Assembly (NCBI GenBank): GCA_019090225.1
Contig: JAHRWI010000160.1
Span: forward strand, 1 to 11,352
DNA length: 11,352 nucleotides
DNA from: Porticoccaceae bacterium
GTDB taxonomy: Bacteria > Pseudomonadota > Gammaproteobacteria > Pseudomonadales > Porticoccaceae
Direction of reading: 5' to 3'
Positions 5,980-11,352 of this stretch are shown piece by piece; within the stretch, counting starts at the first letter, position 1, and each line of letters opens with the position of its first letter. The notes below the pieces were generated by a model. That model ran no database searches, was not told the origin of the DNA, and worked only from the letters and a program-made list of their open reading frames with translations. Both the position numbers and the translations under genes were made by a program.

Positions 5980-6717
5980 ATGAGTCTATCAACACGCACG
6001 CGCTTAGATCGCTTTATCAGCCGCCAGCTTAATATCAAGCGGGGTGACGTTCGGCCACTGCTCGCCAAGAGCCGCATCCTGGTGGACGGTCGTGTAGCCA
6101 AAGACATCCAGCAAACCATCCATCAATTTTCCCATGTCGTTTTTGATGGACAAACTTTACAGGACAATACGCCTCGCTACGTAATGATGCACAAACCCAT
6201 TGGCGTGGTCAGCGCTACCCAGGATGACCAGCACCAAACGGTTATCGACTTGCTAGACCCAGGGCAGCACGACAAGCTCCATATCGCCGGACGGCTGGAC
6301 TTCAACTCCTCCGGTTTACTCTTGCTCACCAACGATGGTCGTTGGTCTCGCCACCTGTGCACGCCTGGAAACAACATCCACAAGCGGTATCGCGTTGAGC
6401 TGGAAAAACCGCTCACTGAAGATTATATTCGGGCCTTTGCCGAGGGCATGTCTTTTGATTACGAGAATATCACCACCCAGCCAGCCCATTTGAAGATCAT
6501 TAGCAAGTACATTGCCGAAGTGAGTTTAGTCGAAGGTCGCTACCATCAAATCAAAAGAATGTTTGGGCGCTTTCAAAACCGAGTCCTGCAATTACACCGC
6601 TTATCAATTGGCGCTCTCAGTCTCGACCAAAGCTTACTCCCTGGGCAAAGTCGAGCACTCACCCGGCTAGAATTAAAGCACCTTGGATGCCCTGACAGCG
6701 TTCTGGATAAACGCTAG
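5980..6717 (+). CDS. rsuA: RsuA-family 16S rRNA pseudouridine synthase
   Basis: RsuA-type enzymes convert a uridine of 16S rRNA (U516 in E. coli) to pseudouridine. From the ATG at 5980 the protein has 245 residues: an S4 RNA-binding domain (about 8-60, TRLDRFISRQLNIKRGDVRP), then the synthase domain with MMHKPIGVVSA (69-79), the catalytic motif AGRLDFNSSGLLLLTND (103-119, catalytic Asp107) and EGRYHQIKRMFG (185-196). These match RsuA more closely than RluB, RluE or RluF. The frame is open upstream to a TTG at 5857, but those 41 residues resemble no S4 leader, so ATG 5980 is chosen even though its ribosome binding site is weak. The stop codon overlaps that of the convergent ORF by 4 nt (CTAG). 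Confidence 0.9.
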   Translation: MSLSTRTRLDRFISRQLNIKRGDVRPLLAKSRILVDGRVAKDIQQTIHQFSHVVFDGQTLQDNTPRYVMMHKPIGVVSATQDDQHQTVIDLLDPGQHDKLHIAGRLDFNSSGLLLLTNDGRWSRHLCTPGNNIHKRYRVELEKPLTEDYIRAFAEGMSFDYENITTQPAHLKIISKYIAEVSLVEGRYHQIKRMFGRFQNRVLQLHRLSIGALSLDQSLLPGQSRALTRLELKHLGCPDSVLDKR

Positions 6718-6941
6718 TCCTTACCGTAAAGATCTGCGCCGACATAGCGGCCGCCAGGCAGCCTGGTTGAATCAGTCAACAAGACCTTACTTGCTAGCGG
6801 CGACATAACCGCGGGCCTTTGGACCGACTCTGCCATGACAGAACATGATGCTAGCACCAGCGGAAATGCAAGATATCTAGAAATGGCTGATGGGTTTGAT
6901 AAGGTAAAACTGAAACGCCGCAAATACTTTACTACTGACAT
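6714..6941 (-). pseudogene. Probable truncated YCF48-like (photosystem II assembly factor-like) gene, N-terminus only
   Basis: From ATG 6941 (MSVVKYLRR) the frame encodes 75 residues; it is open back to an ATG at 7019. It starts with a basic stretch and a short hydrophobic segment ending LASCSVMAES, which could be a signal peptide or, through LASC, a lipobox. Then comes RPAVMSPLASKVLLTDSTRLPGG followed by RYVGADLYG, recalling how periplasmic YCF48-like/BNR proteins begin after their signal peptide (PA...LA..sLLlDv.RaG.RlVAVGe.G). The frame then stops, where a full member would continue for about 250 residues of repeats. It lies directly downstream of DUF1329 on the same strand, exactly where a YCF48-like gene usually sits in these clusters, but beyond a terminator. 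A novel small secreted protein is the alternative. Confidence 0.45.
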
Positions 6942-7133
6942 GTCGTAATCCCGTAGTCTGAAAACTTTCAAATAATAAATTTTTGAAAGCTGCTCCATTC
7001 TATAATGCGCAGACCACAAACTAAGGAACCTCTGATTAATTGCCGGTAACTGAGATTCAGACCTTCCCTAAACTATTAACTCACAATCCATTGACAAATA
7101 AATCGCCCAGACAGCTTTATAAAAAGCCCAAAC

Positions 7134-7164
7134 AAAAAAATGGCCGGGGTTACCGGCCATTTTT
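7134..7164 (-). terminator. Rho-independent terminator of the DUF1302-DUF1329 operon
   Basis: ATGGCCGG (7140-7147) and CCGGCCAT (7153-7160) form a perfect 8-bp GC-rich stem with a 5-nt loop, flanked by A7 on the left and T5 on the right. Read leftwards, the stem begins 26 nt after the DUF1329 stop and is followed by seven T, a textbook intrinsic terminator. The T5 on the other side means it could also stop plus-strand transcripts. Confidence 0.93.
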
Positions 7165-7185
7165 AATTGTGATGGTACAGAATGT

Positions 7186-8586
7186 TTACCGGATACCGCG
7201 TCTTCGCACAGCGGCCGGCGTGAAAAAGTTATCTTTCGCGCGCCAGCTAAAGTCAGGGCCTGTGTCTTTATCAAACATCAAGGCGAGCATACGGCCTGCA
7301 TCCATATCGTACTGAACATCCGTTATCGTATGAAACATTCCAGTGTCGTAGAACTGGACGCAATGAGACTCCCAATAGCGCCACATTCCACCGCGTCGAT
7401 CATAGCCATCCATTGCGGTAATCCACCAGGAATCTTCGTCAAGATAAAAAACACGCTTACCAAAATCGTGGTTAGTACCTTCCTTTAAGGTCGCTTCAAT
7501 CACCCACTGCCTATGCAGCTCATAGCGGGCATAGTCCTGATTAAGTCGACCTTCGGCCGTAATCACTTTGTCGGGAGTGGCTCCTTTAGCCCAGAGTTTA
7601 TAACCGTTGTAGGGCACATAAACCTCTCTACGACCGAGCAGCTTGTAAGAGAATCGGTCGTTGGGTCCGTTGAAGCCAAACTTTTGATCTGTGGTCGCCA
7701 GACCATCACTGGCAGTTAGGGGATTATCATAAACAATCTGCGGCGCGCGCTTAACACGACGTTGACCGGGACTGTAGGCCCAGGCTCTGCGAAAAACTTT
7801 GTTAAATGCCGCTGGATCTTGAGCTAATACCACCTGACCCGCCAGTTTTGGTGGGGCAGTCAAGGTCTGATTGTAAAGCAGTCCGCCTTCGTGAATTTGA
7901 AAATCCTCGTCAGCTACTTCAGGATCACTCCACCGTTGGTGTTGCTGCACGTTTAACTTGTTGACAACGTAATCACCGCTCGGAGTAATCGCCAGGGTGG
8001 TTTCATAGGAGTCCATCCACACCGTAATCGGTTTGGTCGCCTGATTCAGCCAGGCCTCATCACCATTTTTTGGTATGGGGAAGGCCCAGGATTTCCGAGC
8101 CCCCTCAAAACCAACAATCCCCATATTGACTTCAGGGGCATAGGCCAAGGTCGCGCGATCCAGATTCTTTAAGGCCGCCTCGTAGATATAGGGCTTATAC
8201 ACCACCGAACGCCGGGTCGGATAGACGTTCATATAATAGTCACCATAGGTCTGAAACATCTGTTTTTGACCTTCCGTCAATTTATCACCGTAGTCCTGAA
8301 AGTTCTGGGCAGTAATGGTGAACAATACTTTGTCATCACGAAACGGGTCGGTGTGATATTCCCCCACCACAAAATCTGCGGGCGGAACAATCGGCTCGTT
8401 CTTCCAGGCTGGAATGGTACCTTCTGCATTGCCCGCTCGAATTGCACCCGCTGGCGTTAGCTCAGTACCTTCCAGACCAACTCTGGCCCGGTCTTCCGGC
8501 GATACAGCCGCCAGTGCCATACCTGCGCTTAAGGCGCCGATCACCACCAATGTTTTATGGAAGCTTGTCTTTGTTATGTTCTTCAT
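7186..8586 (-). CDS. DUF1329 family periplasmic protein
   Basis: This 466-residue protein begins with a classic Sec signal peptide (basic MKNITKTSFHK, hydrophobic core, cleavage near residue 26 at ALA-AV). DUF1329 proteins are exported, are predicted to share a fold with lipoprotein carriers of the LolA/LolB kind, and have no established reaction. Family features visible are the start of the mature protein (LTPAGAIRAGNAEGTIPAW, 43-61), RRVKRAPQIVYDNP (276-289), YLDEDSWW (381-388) and YDRRGGMWRYWE (395-406). The ATG at 8586 follows GGGAG about 10 nt upstream, and the gap from DUF1302 is only 15 nt, so the pair is one operon. The usual inference is that the two proteins move or bind a hydrophobic compound across the periplasm to the outer membrane; the substrate is unknown. 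Confidence 0.9.
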   Translation of the reverse strand: MKNITKTSFHKTLVVIGALSAGMALAAVSPEDRARVGLEGTELTPAGAIRAGNAEGTIPAWKNEPIVPPADFVVGEYHTDPFRDDKVLFTITAQNFQDYGDKLTEGQKQMFQTYGDYYMNVYPTRRSVVYKPYIYEAALKNLDRATLAYAPEVNMGIVGFEGARKSWAFPIPKNGDEAWLNQATKPITVWMDSYETTLAITPSGDYVVNKLNVQQHQRWSDPEVADEDFQIHEGGLLYNQTLTAPPKLAGQVVLAQDPAAFNKVFRRAWAYSPGQRRVKRAPQIVYDNPLTASDGLATTDQKFGFNGPNDRFSYKLLGRREVYVPYNGYKLWAKGATPDKVITAEGRLNQDYARYELHRQWVIEATLKEGTNHDFGKRVFYLDEDSWWITAMDGYDRRGGMWRYWESHCVQFYDTGMFHTITDVQYDMDAGRMLALMFDKDTGPDFSWRAKDNFFTPAAVRRRGIR

Positions 8587-8601
8587 GTTTTTACTACTCC
8601 C

Positions 8602-10503
8602 TTAAAAGCTATATTTATAAACGACAGAGACAAAGTCTTTGTCGTAACTACCACCAGCTGTACCCAGCCAGTTGGTATAGGTTAAATCCAGGGATTGCTG
8701 ACCCTGATAATCAAAGCCGAGCTTGTAGACCATGGTGCGCTGGTTTTCGATCATGCCGCCGCCAGTACCCGGCGCGTAACCTTCAACGTTGTGAACAAAT
8801 ATAAAGGTCGGCTTGACTGTCAGGTTCCAGAATACGTTGGGATATTCCAGGGCCGCGACTGCTGTGTAGCCCCAGGCAAATTCGGTCACCGGGGTATCCA
8901 GCGGCCCAACACCGGGGAAACGCCCTGGATTTTCAGCCTGACTACCGGGCCTACTGCCTGTGGTCGGCTTGCCAGGGATGTTGTATCGATCCCATATTTG
9001 CCGTGAATCCAGGTCGGTGACCCAGCTCGCTGACACATCCATTACCAAACTCAACTTGGAAGCACCCATAAAGTTCGTACCACCAGATTTAGTCAGGTTA
9101 CCGAGAAAGACATAGACGTCACTGGTGCCCAGCTCAGCGCCTTCACTGCCCGGCCCGTCACATTCTGAGATCGCATCACTGGCACCGGGGCCAAAAACCG
9201 GTCGCGGGTCATCGGGAAAGCCGTTCGCTGCACCCACCGTTAATCCCCCTAAGCCGGGTATTCCCGCTTCAGAGATGCCAAAAACATTACGGCATTCACG
9301 GACATCACCGGCGTTTTGTTTCATGTTCACCTCCATAGCAAAGGAGGTATCGAAGGGGCCTTCACCATTGAGTGAGATGGCGTAGGTATCGGCATCCTCG
9401 CCATAAGCCCACTCATAACCACCGACCGTATTAGAGCCCGGATTGGCCGGGTCTGGCCGAGGTGTATAGTCCTCAACAAACTGGGTCCAGGGAACGAAGC
9501 CGTGGGAGCGCACCCAGTAAATGCCCAGATCGGCATAGTTCCAGGAGGGGATCACAAAGTGCATATTGATACCCCACTGACCATTGTCCTTGGGTTCTTC
9601 ATTATTGCCCCACTTCTCGATGCCGCGCAGCAGCAGATCCGGGTTGTAGCCGGTGCCAAGTTGATCAAAGGGACTGAAGTAGGTGCCTGCGGCGATAAAT
9701 GTGGACTCACGCCAGTTCCATGTGTAGTAGGCCTCTAAGCTAACATTGTCAGTAAAGCCGAAGTTGAAATAGATGCTCTCCTGAGGAATCAGGGTTTCCT
9801 TAACATCGGTACCCGGCGTAGTGGCTTTTGATAAATCTCTGGGATTCATCATCTGGGAGATACCGCCACCCTGGATATTACTCTCACCCCAGTTGATGAC
9901 CTGTTTACCAACCCGAACGTTCAATGGGTGATCAGCAATATCCCAGCCACCGTAGACAAACAGGTCGAGGATATTAAAGCGATTCCCCGCCAGGTTTTGT
10001 GAGGCATCGGAGATGCCATTGGCTTTTTCCACCGGATTCGTCGCAGGAAACTGGAAAACCGAGGTATTTGGATCACCGCCATAAGCACTACCATTGGCGT
10101 TGGGCCATGTATTGGGTCGTTCACAATTAGTACAGTCTTTACCCATGATGGTGTGATCATAAACGTAGGCAAAACGTGTGAAGAAACCAAAATTGCCCTT
10201 GCTAAGGCCAAAATCGGTCAACAGTGACACCGGTGTCGCGTAAACATCACCGGCATTGGCAAATAAATTAGCGTCACCCGTGGCATCCGTGCTGTATTTT
10301 CGGTAACCCTCCACCCGCATTGCTGCACTGGCGGTAATGGTGTTATCCATAACGCCATTCCAGTCGCCCAGCTTAAACTGGAAGGCCTGGGCCTGGCCCG
10401 CAGATAGTGAAAGTAAGCTGGCTGCCCCGATGGTGGCAACAGCGGATTTAAACGATCTTCTGAATTTAAACGATCTTCTGATAGTTGACCCGTAAGTATT
10501 CAA
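8602..10503 (-). CDS. DUF1302 family outer-membrane beta-barrel protein
   Basis: This 633-residue protein has a signal peptide (hydrophobic core at about 21-36, cleavage after AQA, residue 40) and ends in VSVVYKYSF, a C-terminal aromatic beta-signal for outer-membrane insertion. The DUF1302 hallmark VRVGKQVINWGESNIQGGG (196-214) with PGTDVKETLIPQE (230-242) is present, and alternating aromatic strands continue to the end. Four cysteines, including CTNC (124-127), could form disulfides in loops. The start is TTG: there is no in-frame ATG before the hydrophobic core, and a very strong ribosome binding site sits at the right distance. The n-region holds an 18-bp tandem duplication (RRSFKF twice). 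It leads an operon with DUF1329. DUF1302 proteins are thought to be channels or exporters; the ligand is unknown. Confidence 0.9.
   Translation of the reverse strand: MNTYGSTIRRSFKFRRSFKSAVATIGAASLLSLSAGQAQAFQFKLGDWNGVMDNTITASAAMRVEGYRKYSTDATGDANLFANAGDVYATPVSLLTDFGLSKGNFGFFTRFAYVYDHTIMGKDCTNCERPNTWPNANGSAYGGDPNTSVFQFPATNPVEKANGISDASQNLAGNRFNILDLFVYGGWDIADHPLNVRVGKQVINWGESNIQGGGISQMMNPRDLSKATTPGTDVKETLIPQESIYFNFGFTDNVSLEAYYTWNWRESTFIAAGTYFSPFDQLGTGYNPDLLLRGIEKWGNNEEPKDNGQWGINMHFVIPSWNYADLGIYWVRSHGFVPWTQFVEDYTPRPDPANPGSNTVGGYEWAYGEDADTYAISLNGEGPFDTSFAMEVNMKQNAGDVRECRNVFGISEAGIPGLGGLTVGAANGFPDDPRPVFGPGASDAISECDGPGSEGAELGTSDVYVFLGNLTKSGGTNFMGASKLSLVMDVSASWVTDLDSRQIWDRYNIPGKPTTGSRPGSQAENPGRFPGVGPLDTPVTEFAWGYTAVAALEYPNVFWNLTVKPTFIFVHNVEGYAPGTGGGMIENQRTMVYKLGFDYQGQQSLDLTYTNWLGTAGGSYDKDFVSVVYKYSF
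10446..10481 (-). repeat. Perfect 18-bp tandem duplication in the DUF1302 signal peptide
   Basis: ATTTAAACGATCTTCTGA occurs twice back to back with no mismatch (10446-10463 and 10464-10481, plus-strand reading). It is in frame and doubles the RRSFK segment of the signal-peptide n-region, raising its positive charge. Two identical copies suggest a recent slippage event. Confidence 0.95.
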
Positions 10504-10506
10504 CTA

Positions 10507-10515
10507 ATCACCCCC
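10507..10515 (-). promoter_or_regulatory. Strong ribosome binding site deciding the TTG start of DUF1302
   Basis: The minus strand reads GGGGGTGAT, which differs from the ideal anti-SD complement GGAGGTGAT by one A-to-G change that still allows wobble pairing. It lies 3 nt before the TTG at 10503, with the GGGGG core 7 nt away. An ATG overlapping its left side (10517) is out of frame and stops after five codons. Confidence 0.75.
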
Positions 10516-10641
10516 ATTTTGCTTATTGTTGTTTAGTGTGTTGGCCTATTTGGTACTAAGCCTTAGTTTTGAAAACCCTGAACAGCGACCGGGTATTTAT
10601 AATGCGTAGTTATATTAAGAATTACCGTATCGCAGGTCGGA

Positions 10642-10680
10642 AAATTAAAGCATTCACCAGGTAATGTCAACCAGATGACA
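10642..10680 (-). promoter_or_regulatory. Candidate promoter and overlapping dyad for the DUF1302-DUF1329 operon
   Basis: On the minus strand a perfect -35 TTGACA (10670-10665) is followed after 17 nt by TAATTT (10647-10642), a weak -10. The predicted start near 10635 leaves a leader of about 130 nt. The -35 is embedded in the dyad TGTCA-N6-TGACA (10665-10680), which could be a repressor site. Another AT-rich stretch (TATAAA near 10600) is an alternative -10. The 243-nt gap holds no gene. Confidence 0.4.
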
Positions 10681-10746
10681 CGATCTATATACGAAACACA
10701 TTTCCACCCGACCTATCCGAGTGGCAATTGCTCTATAAAGCCTGCT

Positions 10747-11352
10747 CTAGACGCCCCCATAGCCGCCGCCACCAGGTGTTTTCAAAATCAATACATCACC
10801 TTTTAGCACTCTAAAACTGGCAACACCGGGTAATTCCTCAACGGACATATCTGCTCTGCTCAACAAGTTCTCGCCGGTCTGACCCTTACCTCCTCCAGCT
10901 AAACCAAGGGTCTCCTGTGAGCGATGGCTCGACACGATATGACAAGTCATCGACTGTAAAAATTCTATTCTTCGCACTACGCCTTCACCACCAGAGTGCA
11001 ATCCGGTGCCGCCGCTACCCTTTCGTATCGTAAAACCCCGTAGCTGAACAGGAAACCTCAACTCCAATATTTCTGGATCAGTCATCCTAGAATTGGTCAT
11101 ATGCACCTGTACGGCACTAGCTCCATTGAAGCCATCACCGGCCCCCGCACCGCCACAAATGGTTTCGTAGTATTGAAATTGGCCGTCGCCGAAGGTGAGG
11201 TTGTTCATCGTGCCCTGGGACCCTGCTAGCACACCGAGTGCGCTATACAAAGCATCTGCTATCGCCTGGGATGTTTCGACATTGCCAGCGACCACGGCTG
11301 CCGGATACACCGGACACAGCATACTGCCATGTGGAATGATGATATCTACAGG
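10747..11352 (-). CDS. Hydantoinase B / 5-oxoprolinase family protein, C-terminal part
   Basis: The frame is open through the right edge, so only the last 201 residues are seen. The visible part begins PVDIIIPHGSMLCPVYPAAVVAGNVETSQ, the family's PxGSxLxPxxPAAVxxGNVETSQ region, and goes on with YYETICGGAGAGDGFNGASAVQVHMTNSRMTDPEILE, FTIRKGSGGTGLHSGGEGVVRR and the ending TPGGGGYGGV. This is the ATP-dependent amidohydrolase family that opens hydantoins or 5-oxoproline, usually in the cytoplasm; it may be a separate HyuB subunit or the end of a fused 5-oxoprolinase of about 1200 residues. The stop is TAG at 10749-10747. It is on the same strand as DUF1302 but 243 nt away, with a candidate promoter between, so it is probably a separate transcription unit. 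Confidence 0.9.
   Translation of the reverse strand, partial: PVDIIIPHGSMLCPVYPAAVVAGNVETSQAIADALYSALGVLAGSQGTMNNLTFGDGQFQYYETICGGAGAGDGFNGASAVQVHMTNSRMTDPEILELRFPVQLRGFTIRKGSGGTGLHSGGEGVVRRIEFLQSMTCHIVSSHRSQETLGLAGGGKGQTGENLLSRADMSVEELPGVASFRVLKGDVLILKTPGGGGYGGV

Noticed and set aside
6965..6989. CTTTCAAA and TTTGAAAG inverted repeat.
   Set aside because: The arms are short and AT-rich, no regulator is recognised, and it could arise by chance in this low-GC stretch.
7023..7042. GGAACCTCTGATTAATTG, which looks like the end of an IS5-type element near the truncated YCF48-like gene.
   Set aside because: No matching inverted end, transposase or target duplication was seen in the window, and the resemblance is from memory only.
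7001..7165. A perfect plus-strand TATAAT (7001-7006) followed by the bidirectional terminator, suggesting a short non-coding RNA of about 150 nt.
   Set aside because: No acceptable -35 at 16-18 nt spacing; the nearest TTGAAA is only 12 nt away. No conserved RNA structure is recognised, so this stays speculation.
8442..8804. A 120-codon plus-strand frame across the DUF1329-DUF1302 junction.
   Set aside because: It is antisense to two well-supported genes and has no domain or signal of its own.

Overview
The window looks like chromosomal DNA of a gammaproteobacterium, probably an aquatic or marine lineage not far from the Pseudomonas/Cellvibrionales groups. The reasons are a tRNA-Pro/Arg/His cluster with encoded CCA ends next to folD (an arrangement I recall from Pseudomonas), Proteobacteria-type promoters, a perfect FNR/ANR box, a CueR-type copper operator, and a DUF1302/DUF1329 outer-membrane pair. 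The species cannot be fixed from sequence alone.

Layout: (1) 1-336, minus strand: tRNA-Pro(TGG), tRNA-Arg(TCT) and a window-truncated tRNA-His(GTG), transcribed leftwards from a strong promoter with a GC-rich discriminator at 357-392. (2) 561-3011, plus strand: a three-gene run of folD, a divergent GTP cyclohydrolase II and a cytoplasmic-type glycerophosphodiester phosphodiesterase, with gaps of 41 and 22 nt. (3) 3085-3308: an AT-rich hairpin, then a class II FNR/ANR promoter and a 36-residue single-helix membrane protein. (4) 3378-4984, minus strand: a copper-responsive module of a CueR-like MerR regulator and an SO_0444-type permease, with overlapping reading frames and a CueR-type promoter with a 19-bp spacer. 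(5) 5261-5722, minus strand: a Nudix hydrolase. (6) 5980-6717, plus strand: an RsuA-family 16S rRNA pseudouridine synthase. (7) 6714-10503, minus strand: a DUF1302 outer-membrane protein, a DUF1329 periplasmic protein, a strong terminator, and then a short ORF that looks like the beheaded remains of a YCF48-like gene ending in the rsuA stop codon. (8) 10747-11352, minus strand: the C-terminus of a hydantoinase B / 5-oxoprolinase protein running off the right edge.

How the parts work together: tRNAs, FolD, RibA-like enzyme and RsuA are core metabolism and translation functions. The MerR/permease pair is a self-contained metal-resistance switch. DUF1302 and DUF1329 are a co-transcribed envelope pair; in other genomes they usually travel with a YCF48-like protein and an MMPL/RND exporter, and here that partner set appears lost or truncated. 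The most interesting unexplained item is the small membrane protein whose promoter has an FNR box centred exactly at -41.5 relative to the predicted start, suggesting an oxygen-controlled small protein that ordinary gene callers miss.
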